A DNA stretch of 34,185 nucleotides from Mesorhizobium neociceri (GTDB taxonomy: Bacteria > Pseudomonadota > Alphaproteobacteria > Rhizobiales > Rhizobiaceae). The notes under the pieces are model-generated. The model made no database searches, was not told where the DNA came from, and was given only the letters and a program-made list of their open reading frames with translations. The position numbers and the translations under genes were made by a program. Each line of letters begins with the position of its first letter. Positions within the stretch are counted from its first letter, which is position 1. This document shows, piece by piece, positions 25,243 to 32,754 of the stretch. The stretch spans positions 1-34,185 of the forward strand of contig NZ_JACDTY010000037.1 of NCBI RefSeq assembly GCF_013520985.1. Direction: 5' to 3'.

Positions 25243-26336
25243 CATGGACTCTCAGACCATAGGCTTTATGTCGGCCATTGAGCTGGCAGATCTTATCCGC
25301 ACAAAAAAATTTCGCCGGTTGAGTATATGCGCGATCTCCTGGCCCGCATTGCCGCGCTGGAGTCCAGTTTAAACGCCTTCGCTTACATTGCGGCAGATCG
25401 CGCGATGGATGGTGCGAAAATGGCGGAAGCCGCTCTGATGAGCGGTTCACGAAGTGGCCGGTTGCACGGCGTGCCCGCTACGATCAAGGACTTGCAGATT
25501 ACCAAGGATATGCCGACACAGCGAGGCAGCAAAATCTACTGCGGCCATCAGCCAACCGAGGATGCGCCGATCGTGCCGCGCCTGCGAGACGAAGGTGCGA
25601 TCATCGTAGGGAAGACTACAATGTCTGAGGTTGGCTGGACCGGCGTTTCGCGCAGTCCATTAACGGGCATTACCAGCAACCCATGGAAGCTCGGCTAGAA
25701 CGCCGGCGCATCATCAGCCGGCGCGGGTGCTGCCGCAGCAGCAGGTTTGGGGCCGCTGCACCAGGGCAGTGACGGAGGGGATCGATCCGCCTTCCCGCGC
25801 ATTTCTGCGGTGTGTTTGGACTCAAACCCAGTTTCGGGCGCGTGCCGAATTTTCCTGTCTCCGCGGGTGAGCCCATTTCCCATGTCGGGCCGATGGCGCG
25901 CACGGTCGCCGACGCCGCTCTGATGCTTGAGGTGATGGCCGGGCCTCACTTTCTTGACTATTCATCGCTTGAGGCGGGGCCCGCCAACTATCTTGCCCGG
26001 CTGTGCGATGGCGTGAGGGGCAGGCGTATTGCCTACAGCCCTGATCTAGGTATCGCCCACGTAGACTCGGAGGTCGCCGAACTCGTGAAGGTCGCCGCGG
26101 CGCGCTTTACAGAACTTGGGGCGATCGTCGAGGAGGTATCGATCCCTTGGGCGAAGGATGGGCCGGAGCTTTTCCGATTCTTCTGGTCCGCGGACCTGAC
26201 CGGGCTCGCAGAGTACCTTACGAAATGGGAGGCGGAGATGGACCCTGGGCTCGTCGCCTGCATTAAGCAAGGGGAGGACATCACTGCCTCGCGCTTTCAA
26301 GCGATGCGCCGGCGTTTCCGCCCGCGGTTCTCTTAA
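25243..26336 (+). pseudogene. Amidase-signature family hydrolase, inactivated
   Basis: From ATG 25243: MDSQTIGFMSAIELADLIRT, a frameshift at the A-run near 25305, then YMRDLLARIAALESSLNAFA, the catalytic-Lys region GVPATIKDLQITKD, and NPWKLG-stop-NAGASSAGAGAAAA. There the amidase GGSSGG segment reads GASSAG and a TAG (25696-25698) replaces the usual Tyr/Arg position. A further one-base change near 25779 precedes AHFCGVFGLKPSFGRVPNFP and ends the nucleophile-bearing segment. The remaining frame continues to 26336 (GRRIAYSPDLGIAHVDSEVA, VAELVKVAAARFTELGAIV) but lacks the C-terminal third. It resembles the intact amidase at 28084 in fold but is a different, more distant copy. It is non-functional as read. 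Confidence 0.85.
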
Positions 26337-26771
26337 GGCGTGCCCCCTCGTTCAAGGCAACGATCTCGGAATTGATCTCCCACGCGCGGGAGCCGCGCAA
26401 GCCGCTCGTTGTTGAGGCCGATGAGGTTGTTGCGTCCCTGGAGGCGATCCAGTCTCAAGCGCTGTGCCGCACTTACCAGGTCGCGCGGCAAAACTCAGAC
26501 CGCCGAGGCGATGCAGTCGTCGCAATTGCTGGTATCCCGTGGCCTGGTCCGGCCGCGCTATTCTCCGGATCGTGACAATGACCATTTTCGCTACCGGACC
26601 ATGCTGATGCGGCATGCTTCGAACGAGCACTGGACTGGGTCTGCGCCAGGAATGAGTTCAGGCCGAGATAGTCAGCGTCTCGCTAGCACTGTTCGCCTCG
26701 AGGGCTCCACGCGCATCACATTCAGCCGCCTCCGCGTTGATATGATCCATCTGCGCCATTTTATGGTTGTC
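26337..26771. other. Region with no recognised gene
   Basis: An open frame (26409-26855) contains QTAEAMQSSQLLVSRGLVRP and DNDHFRYRTMLMRHASNEHW, which looks protein-like, but I cannot assign a family and no start is evident. It may be the tail of another gene joined here by the deletion that truncated the amidase. Confidence 0.3.
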
Positions 26772-26786
26772 GAAAACATCTGTTGC
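26772..26786 (+). promoter_or_regulatory. Putative RpiR-family operator upstream of SBP2
   Basis: GAAAACATCTGTTGC followed by AAAG, about 97 bases ahead of the SBP2 start. It has the same position and sequence as the SBP1 site. Confidence 0.6.
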
Positions 26787-26882
26787 AAAGTTGGCCCCCA
26801 CAGGCTAGGCTCCAAAATGCGGCCTGCTCCGCAGGCGTTCGTGCCGGCTGCTTGAGAAAACAGCAACGACAGGGGAACACCA

Positions 26883-27725
26883 ATGAACAAATTTATGACT
26901 GTGGTTGCGGCCGTGGCATCGCTAGCCGTCGGAATCGGGGCCGCGACGAGCGCAGCCAATGCTGGGGCCGTGCTCGATAAGGTGCTGAAGTCGGGGACGC
27001 TCAAGGTCGCAGCTGGACCTGATTGGGGAACGATGTCGTCCCTGAACAACGAAACTCAACAACTCGAAGGCTATGACATCGATGTTGCGAAGGGCATCGC
27101 CGACCACTTGGGTGTGAAGATCGAGTTCGTGACTCCTAGCTGGGACATCATCACGTCAGGCAATTGGCAGGGTCGTTGGGACATCGCCATGGGCCAGATG
27201 ACACCAACTGCGGTGCGAGCTGAGAAGTTCGACTTCCCTGCCGTTTACTTCTATGCGCAGGTGGTTGCTGTTGTACATAAGGATAGCAAGGCAGTCAAAC
27301 CTGCCGATCTGAACGGCAAGAAGGTTGGGGTTACCGCGGGCTCCGTGCAAGAGGAGTATGCAAACCATACCTTTAAACCCAACTGGGTGGACGCGAAGCC
27401 GATTGAGTTTCAGGTCAAGCCAGGAGAAATCAAAACATACGCGACTACGAATGTGGCTTTCGACGACCTCCGGCTAGGCGATGGAGTTCGACTGGATGCA
27501 GTCCTAACTGACGGAACTGTGATGGATGATGCAATAAAGGCTGGCTATCCAATAAAGCCTCTTGGCGAGCCGCTATTCTCCTCCCCGGGAGCCATTCCGG
27601 TGCTCCATGGAGACAAGGAATTCAGCGGCAAGATCGCCGAGGCTATCAAGAAAATGAAAGAAGACGGCACGCTGCCGAAGCTGTCGCTGAAGTGGTACGG
27701 GGTGGACTACACCACCGAAAAGTAG
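26883..27725 (+). CDS. Amino-acid-type ABC transporter solute-binding protein SBP2
   Basis: A 280-residue family-3 periplasmic binding protein starting at ATG 26883 with AGGGG upstream. It has a signal peptide of about 27 residues ending S-A-A-N-A-G and no lipobox. Core motifs match SBP1: GPDWGTMSSLNNETQQLEGY, WDIAMGQMTPTAVRAEKFDF, NVAFDDLRLGDGVRLDAVLT. The last 138 bases differ from SBP1 at only about ten positions, clearly closer than the rest of the two genes. No permease or ATPase follows. Like SBP1 it probably serves the single complete transporter in this cluster, with its own ligand (inference). A putative RpiR operator precedes it, and a hairpin follows the stop. Confidence 0.9.
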   Translation: MNKFMTVVAAVASLAVGIGAATSAANAGAVLDKVLKSGTLKVAAGPDWGTMSSLNNETQQLEGYDIDVAKGIADHLGVKIEFVTPSWDIITSGNWQGRWDIAMGQMTPTAVRAEKFDFPAVYFYAQVVAVVHKDSKAVKPADLNGKKVGVTAGSVQEEYANHTFKPNWVDAKPIEFQVKPGEIKTYATTNVAFDDLRLGDGVRLDAVLTDGTVMDDAIKAGYPIKPLGEPLFSSPGAIPVLHGDKEFSGKIAEAIKKMKEDGTLPKLSLKWYGVDYTTEK

Positions 27726-27979
27726 CGCGCGCTAAGCTCTGGCGACCGAGGCTGTCCTCCGTCGCTTCTTTCACTAGAAGACTGCATTCGTTCTCGGTGA
27801 GCTCGATTTCCAATCAGCGTAAGCGCCATGTCATGAATGGAATGGACCAATAAACGCCGCGGCAGCTCCCGAAGCCACTCACGGACATCTGCCACTGTCC
27901 CGAAAGTGGATCGGCAACATCCGCCAGCCGCAACCCGAACCGACCAGGTAGCGCACGACTCAAGGTCGTGAACACACAT
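27707..27979 (-). CDS. Possible small DUF982-like protein
   Basis: A 90-codon minus-strand frame from ATG 27979 reads WSVRVAAGGCCRSTFGTVAD, VREWLRELPRR, and HDMALTLIGNRAHRERMQS. The layout of a short beta segment, a 'V-x-x-x-x-x-W-L-x-x-x-P' helix and a second helix recalls DUF982 proteins common in rhizobia. There is no clear ribosome site, and the last codons overlap the SBP2 3' end and its hairpin, so a chance frame is possible. Confidence 0.3.
   Translation of the reverse strand: MCVHDLESCATWSVRVAAGGCCRSTFGTVADVREWLRELPRRLLVHSIHDMALTLIGNRAHRERMQSSSERSDGGQPRSPELSARYFSVV
27736..27766 (+). terminator. Hairpin after SBP2, possible terminator
   Basis: GGCGACCGAGG at 27741-27751 pairs with CCTCCGTCGCT with one internal mismatch around a short loop, followed by TCTTTC. 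The left arm is homologous to the hairpins after SBP1 and SBP3. With no permease downstream it may now act as a terminator or 3'-end stabiliser. Confidence 0.55.
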
Positions 27980-28083
27980 GATTATCTCGCTTCGGTGGCG
28001 GATTGCTGCCGACAGGCTTCCCCACCTTAGCGGGTGCAGAAGCTTACTTCTATAGCCGGACGAGGGGACAAAGGATAGCTGCG

Positions 28084-29514
28084 ATGAGGTTAAGCGAATA
28101 CGCAAAGTACGATGCAACTGGTTTAGCCTCGCTGGTGAGAACCCGTGAAGTGACTGCTCTGGAACTGACGCAGTTGGCCCGCCAGGTACACGACGAGATC
28201 AATCCTCTTATTAATGCCGTTATCGAATTCTACGAAGATGCTGAGACCGTTGCTGGCGCAGACGCGGGGTCTTTCAATGGCGTGCCATTCCTTCGCAAGG
28301 ATACCGGGGCTACGGAAGCTGGGCGCCTCCAGGAACACGGAAGCCGTCTTTTCAAAGGCTGCCGCTCCGATACCGACAGCTATTTTTTTCGTCGCGCGCG
28401 AGAGGCCGGGCTTCGGACCGTGGGAAGAACTACGATACCGGAGCTTGCATCTACCGTAATGACGGAGTCGATTGTCAACGGCATTACAGGTAATCCATGG
28501 GATTTGAAACGATCCGCGGGAGGCTCGTCCGGGGGAGCAGCAGCGGCGGTGGCCGCCGGCATCACCCCAATTGCACATGGCAGCGACGGCGGTGGGTCAA
28601 TTCGCATCCCGGCGTCCTGGTGTGGCCTTGTCGGGCTGAACCCGTCGCGAGGACGAGTTTCCGGCGGCCCGCACAATCAGGACGCATCGTCTGGTCTCAG
28701 CCGCGAGTTTGTTCTCTGTCGGACGGTGCGCGACATGGCTGCTGCGCTGGATGTCTTTTCTGGTCCCCACCCTGGCGATCCATTTATCATCGTCCAGCCA
28801 AGCCTTCGCTACTTAGAGGAACTGACACAGCCCACTGGCACTTTGAGGGTGGGGGTCGCGAGAACCAGTTGGGGCGCGATCGACCTTGACCCAGAAGTGC
28901 TGCACGCTGTCGAGGCGACGGCAACGCTTCTTGAGGGAATGGGGCACACGATAATAGACATCGATCCGCTATATGAACCGGCCGAGTACAGCAAGTTTGA
29001 CTCCGCCCCGACGACCGCCATTTGGCTCGAAGAAGCGGCGCGTACTCTGGGGCGTACGATTAGCTCGGACACGCTGGAGCCGGTCAACCTCAAAAGGTAT
29101 CGATATGGCCGCGATTTGCCCCTATCCCAAACGTGGGACGTCCAAGAGGGCCTTCGTAGAATGCGTTCCCGCGTGGGCGAGGCGATCCATGGCTTCGACA
29201 TTCTGCTGACTCCCACAATGCCGATCGTGGCCGTGCCGCATGGTGGGATTTATTCTGCGGTTAACCCGGAGGTCTCCGTTAAGGAATACTTGGAAGCAGA
29301 TACCGCTATTTGTCAATACACTGGCATCTTCAATGTCACCGGGCAGCCTTCGGTGTCTTTGCCTTTGGCACAAAGCTCTAGCGGGCTGCCGATCGGTGTT
29401 CAGATTGTCGGCCGGTTTGGCGACGAGGCCACACTCGTCCGTGTCGCACGCGATCTGGAAGACGCCAGACCTTGGCACCACCGGTGCCCGAAGGTTCGAG
29501 CAGAGGGCAGCTGA
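28084..29514 (+). CDS. Amidase-signature family hydrolase
   Basis: A complete enzyme of 476 residues from ATG 28084 (AAAGGA nine bases upstream); the in-frame extension to 28003 lacks a ribosome site. The Ser-cisSer-Lys triad is intact: Lys72 in GVPFLRKDTG, cis-Ser148 in SAGGSSGGAAAAVAAG, and nucleophile Ser172 in GSDGGGSIRIPASWCGLVGL. The C-terminal domain ends with GQPSVSLPLAQSSSGLPIGV and QIVGRFGDEATL, also standard. Amidases hydrolyse carboxamides to acid and ammonia, or transfer the acyl group. The size and the SWCGLVGLNPSRGR segment suggest a 6-aminohexanoate-cyclic-dimer-hydrolase- or aryl-acylamidase-like branch, not GatA. It lies between SBP2 and SBP3 and may release ammonia or an amino acid from the imported compound (inference). 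Confidence 0.9.
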   Translation: MRLSEYAKYDATGLASLVRTREVTALELTQLARQVHDEINPLINAVIEFYEDAETVAGADAGSFNGVPFLRKDTGATEAGRLQEHGSRLFKGCRSDTDSYFFRRAREAGLRTVGRTTIPELASTVMTESIVNGITGNPWDLKRSAGGSSGGAAAAVAAGITPIAHGSDGGGSIRIPASWCGLVGLNPSRGRVSGGPHNQDASSGLSREFVLCRTVRDMAAALDVFSGPHPGDPFIIVQPSLRYLEELTQPTGTLRVGVARTSWGAIDLDPEVLHAVEATATLLEGMGHTIIDIDPLYEPAEYSKFDSAPTTAIWLEEAARTLGRTISSDTLEPVNLKRYRYGRDLPLSQTWDVQEGLRRMRSRVGEAIHGFDILLTPTMPIVAVPHGGIYSAVNPEVSVKEYLEADTAICQYTGIFNVTGQPSVSLPLAQSSSGLPIGVQIVGRFGDEATLVRVARDLEDARPWHHRCPKVRAEGS

Positions 29515-29895
29515 CGATCCGTTTAAAGGTCGTGTCTGGCGCGAGCGATGTCCCGGATTGAACACTGTGCGCGACATTCACACCAAACCCGGGCCAATTG
29601 CAGGAAGAGATGCAATGACGTCGTGTCGGTGATCGCCACGGGATCGCCTACTCACACCATGGACCTAGCCAGCCAGCTGCCCCGTAGGCGCGGCTCTGCT
29701 TTGAACCATCTGAGTTCTAGATGGAGGTGATATTGATAATGTTCTTGTCAACTCATGTGCCTGACATAGGGTCAGCACGAGGCAACACTGGGACGAATAA
29801 ACGGTCGCTGCTTGCCCAGGCTTGGGAGGCTGATCGCGTTGCCTAGACCAATCCACGTCTCGAATGAGGATGAGAAGGTGACAAGGGAGGATCGC
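29515..29895. other. Intergenic region upstream of SBP3
   Basis: No gene is recognised. Two degenerate matches to the RpiR-type motif are present: GAACCATCTGAGTTC at 29703-29717, and on the other strand ACATGAGTTG at 29749-29758. Both are poorer than the six sites listed separately, so control of SBP3 by the same regulator is uncertain. Confidence 0.35.
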
Positions 29896-30750
29896 ATGAA
29901 CAAGCTGATGACGATGATAGCAGCTGCAGCCTTACTCGCTGCTGCGTCTCTGGCTGCGTCACCTGAGGCAAGCGCCGGCGCCGTACTCGATAACGTGCTC
30001 GCTACCAAAACGCTGAGAGTCGCAGCCGGGACGGACTGGGGGACGCTTTCATTCTTGAACGACAAGCATGAGCTCGATGGTTCCGACGTGGACGTGGCCA
30101 ACGCCATCGCGGAATATCTGGGCGTGAAGGTTGAATTCATAACACCGGCCTGGGATATCATCACTTCAGGCAAGTGGGAGGACCGTTGGGACATGGCTAT
30201 GGGTGAAATGGCCCCAACTAAAGCCCGCGCCGAGAAACTTAGCTTCCCGGCTGTTTACGCCTACGGGGCGGTGGTTGCGGCCGTTCACAGGGATTGCAAA
30301 TCAACCAAGCCATCCGATCTCGACGGTAGGGTGATCGGCGTCACAGCAAGCACGGTGGCCGAGTCTTATGCCAATCACAGTTTAACGCAGGACTGGGTGG
30401 TCGGCGGTCAGGCAGGCGCTCAGCCAATTAAATTCCAATTCACGCCAGGCGAGATAAAGACCTATCAAACCGACAATGTCGCACTTGACGACCTTCGGCT
30501 CGGCGATGGTGTTCGGCTTGATGCCGTCCTAGCCAACCGATCGGATCTACGCAATGCGATCAAAGCCGGCTATCCATTGAAAGAGCTCGACGAGCCACTA
30601 TTCTTCTCGCCGTCGGCTATCGCAATTCTGCGCGGCGACAGGGAATTCAGCGACAAAATCGCTGAGGCCATCCAGAAGATGAGGGATAATAGCACTCTCT
30701 CTAAGATAATGATCAAATGGTACGGAATAGATCGATCCGTCGAAGAGTGA
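29896..30750 (+). CDS. Amino-acid-type ABC transporter solute-binding protein SBP3
   Basis: A 284-residue periplasmic binding protein; the start at ATG 29896 follows GGGAGG. The signal peptide (MNKLMTMIAAAALLAAASLA, ending near S-A-G) is clear. The mature part is homologous to SBP1 and SBP2 (GTDWGTLSFLNDKHELDGSD, WDMAMGEMAPTKARAEKLSF, NVALDDLRLGDGVRLDAVLA). Differences in the ligand region include GSDVD for GYD(V/I)D, GEMAP for GQMTP, and an insertion in the QDWVVGGQAGAQPIKF segment, so its ligand probably differs. It is followed after a perfect palindrome by the permease and ATPase genes, so it is the cognate binding protein of the only complete importer here. Confidence 0.92.
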   Translation: MNKLMTMIAAAALLAAASLAASPEASAGAVLDNVLATKTLRVAAGTDWGTLSFLNDKHELDGSDVDVANAIAEYLGVKVEFITPAWDIITSGKWEDRWDMAMGEMAPTKARAEKLSFPAVYAYGAVVAAVHRDCKSTKPSDLDGRVIGVTASTVAESYANHSLTQDWVVGGQAGAQPIKFQFTPGEIKTYQTDNVALDDLRLGDGVRLDAVLANRSDLRNAIKAGYPLKELDEPLFFSPSAIAILRGDREFSDKIAEAIQKMRDNSTLSKIMIKWYGIDRSVEE

Positions 30751-30760
30751 GTGGTGAATC

Positions 30761-30792
30761 GCTAGCGACCAAGGCTAGCCTTGGTCGCTAGC
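30761..30792 (+). repeat. Perfect 32-bp palindrome between SBP3 and permease
   Basis: The left arm GCTAGCGACCAAGGCT (30761-30776) is followed directly by its exact reverse complement (30777-30792). In RNA it forms a hairpin of about 14 base pairs with a tight loop, lying 10 bases after the SBP3 stop and 18 before the permease start. Such hairpins in transporter operons protect the upstream binding-protein message and lower permease synthesis. No U-tract follows, so full termination is not expected. Related but decayed copies follow SBP1 and SBP2. Confidence 0.75.
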
Positions 30793-30810
30793 TTCCTTAA
30801 GAGGGTGCTA

Positions 30811-31785
30811 ATGCTTTATCAGGACACAGTCGAATCCGAGATCCTGGTCCACAAACCGTGGTTCATCGCTTCGGTATTCGCAGTCGTGCTCGCTGTGTTT
30901 TTGGCGCTCAACCTGACCGGCACGACTATGGGCGAACTCATGCGGCCGGTCATCGGCGATCCGCTGGAGAGCGGCCTTTACGGGCGCTTCGCGATCGCGT
31001 TTGTGATTGCGATCGTGTTCTGCCTCAATCTCGTGATGATCGGTTTTGTGCCGCTGAAGGTTCAAATCGGCATCGTGTGGCTTGAGATGCTGATACTTTT
31101 TCTCGTTTTTGTTAAAACGTTAAACTTAAATCTGCCCTTTATTTGGAAGAACCTGCCCTTCCTAATCACACAGGGCATAGTGACGACGCTCTATGTCTCG
31201 GCGATCTCGCTTGTATTCTCCTCGCTGATAGGGATTGTTGCCGCTGTTGCGAAACTTTCAAGCAACGGGTTCGCCTACGGCATAGCCAGCTTTTACACTT
31301 CTTTCTTCCGCGGTTTGCCCCTTCTGATGCAGATCTACCTGATCTATCTCGGCCTCCCGCAATTGGGCATTGTGATGGATGCCGTGCCATCAGGCATATT
31401 GGCGCTTTCGCTGTGCATCGGGGCCTATATGACAGAGATCTTCCGCGCCGGAATTCAAAGCATCGACCGCGGCCAATGGGAGGCATCCCGGTCATTGGGC
31501 TTCGGCTTTGGACTCACGATGCGCCGGATTATATTGCCGCAGGCGCTTCCCGTCATCATTCCCCCAATGGGGAACTCGTTCATCTCAATGCTGAAGGACA
31601 GCTCGCTCGTCTCAGTGCTCGGCGTGTGGGAACTGACGTTTCTCGCTCGCACGCTTGGTCAGGCCACCTTCAATCACATGGAGATGCTGATTGCCGTTGC
31701 CATCATCTACTGGATCCTGTCCATCTGCCTTGAGCTGATCCAATCCAGGATCGAACGTTACTACGCTAGGAGCAAGGTACGATGA
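30811..31785 (+). CDS. Polar amino acid ABC transporter permease (HisM/GlnP family)
   Basis: A 324-residue membrane protein from ATG 30811 (AAGAGGG upstream); a TTG at 30781 is in frame but falls inside the palindrome. An N-terminal block with about three membrane segments (PWFIASVFAVVLAVFLALNL, FAIAFVIAIVFCLNLVMIGF, IGIVWLEMLILFLVFVKTL) precedes the standard His/Glu/Gln/Arg permease domain (PFLITQGIVTTLYVSAISLV). The ATPase-contact EAA loop is EIFRAGIQSIDRGQWEASRS followed by LGFG. Only one permease gene is present, so the channel is likely a homodimer, unlike the two-permease EhuC/EhuD ectoine importer. Its stop overlaps the ATPase start (ATGA). Confidence 0.93.
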   Translation: MLYQDTVESEILVHKPWFIASVFAVVLAVFLALNLTGTTMGELMRPVIGDPLESGLYGRFAIAFVIAIVFCLNLVMIGFVPLKVQIGIVWLEMLILFLVFVKTLNLNLPFIWKNLPFLITQGIVTTLYVSAISLVFSSLIGIVAAVAKLSSNGFAYGIASFYTSFFRGLPLLMQIYLIYLGLPQLGIVMDAVPSGILALSLCIGAYMTEIFRAGIQSIDRGQWEASRSLGFGFGLTMRRIILPQALPVIIPPMGNSFISMLKDSSLVSVLGVWELTFLARTLGQATFNHMEMLIAVAIIYWILSICLELIQSRIERYYARSKVR

Positions 31786-32645
31786 CCGTCAGCAGCGTGG
31801 TTCAATTGAAGGGCGGTCCAAACGGGTATTCTAATGCGGCTGCCGAAGTGGCGCGTCCTGAGTCGAGCTCGGATCGGAGGTCGTCGAGCCAAGGGCAGGG
31901 GCCGTTGAGCGACACGGTTATCGAAGCCAAGAAGGTGTCGAAGTGGTACGGTGCCTTCAGAGCATTGACTGACATCAATCTCACCGTTCGCAAAGGCGAG
32001 CGCGTCGTTATCTGCGGTCCCTCTGGATCGGGAAAGTCGACGCTGATCCGCTGCTTCAATCGGCTTGAGGCGCACCAGGAGGGTGAGATCACCGTTAACG
32101 GGATCAGGTTGCATAGCAAAATGCGCGACGTGGCTGAAGTTCGCAAGAACGTCGGCATGGTGTTCCAGCACTTCAACCTCTTCCCGCACATGACGGTGCT
32201 GATGAACTGCATGGCTGCCCCGATGTGGATTAAAGGTGTGCCTGAGGCCGAGGCAAGGAAGCTCGCGATTAAGTTCCTCGAGCGCGTCCACATACCGGAG
32301 CAGGCAAACAAATATCCCGCGCAGCTCTCCGGAGGACAGCAGCAGCGCGTCGCGATTGCCCGTTCCCTCTGCATGGAGCCTGCCGTCATGCTCTTCGATG
32401 AGCCGACTTCGTCGCTCGATCCGGAAATGGTCGCTGAAGTGCTGGACACAATGACCAGTCTCGCGCGCGACGGCATGACTATGGTCTGCGTCACCCACGA
32501 GATGGGCTTCGCGCGCTCCGTTGCGGACCGAGTGGTCTTCATGGATGCAGGCCTCATCGTCGAAGAAAACAAGCCACACGACTTTTTCACCAATCCGCAG
32601 CACGAAAGAACGAAGCTCTTCCTCAGCCAAATCTTGAAGCACTGA
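31782..32645 (+). CDS. Polar amino acid ABC transporter ATP-binding protein
   Basis: A 287-residue ATPase. After a non-conserved N-terminal extension of about 45 residues, the nucleotide-binding domain shows Walker A (VICGPSGSGKSTLIRCFNRL), the Q-loop (VGMVFQHFNLFPHMTVL), the signature QLSGGQQQRVAIARSL, Walker B (PAVMLFDEPTSSLDPEMV) and the H-switch (VCVTHEMGFARSVADRV). This is the GlnQ/HisP type that energises amino acid uptake. It overlaps the permease by four bases. The C-terminal DFFTNPQHERTKLFL is the counterpart of the orphan remnant at 24836. Confidence 0.95.
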   Translation: MTVSSVVQLKGGPNGYSNAAAEVARPESSSDRRSSSQGQGPLSDTVIEAKKVSKWYGAFRALTDINLTVRKGERVVICGPSGSGKSTLIRCFNRLEAHQEGEITVNGIRLHSKMRDVAEVRKNVGMVFQHFNLFPHMTVLMNCMAAPMWIKGVPEAEARKLAIKFLERVHIPEQANKYPAQLSGGQQQRVAIARSLCMEPAVMLFDEPTSSLDPEMVAEVLDTMTSLARDGMTMVCVTHEMGFARSVADRVVFMDAGLIVEENKPHDFFTNPQHERTKLFLSQILKH

Positions 32646-32754
32646 GGTGATGTTGAATTGCGGAATTATGACGACGACTGTCTGGCAGACTCAGCATAAG
32701 TAACTTTAAATAATCAATTTGTCGAGATGGACATACTCGTCGAGGAGTTCCTAT

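Noticed and set aside
27970..27990. GAACACACATG ahead of the intact amidase as another RpiR-type operator
   Set aside because: Spacing differs and the right half site is absent.
31761..32642. Long minus-strand frame of 293 codons opposite the ATPase gene
   Set aside because: It is the antisense shadow of an ATPase with all its motifs in place, and the His- and Glu-rich product has no known domain.
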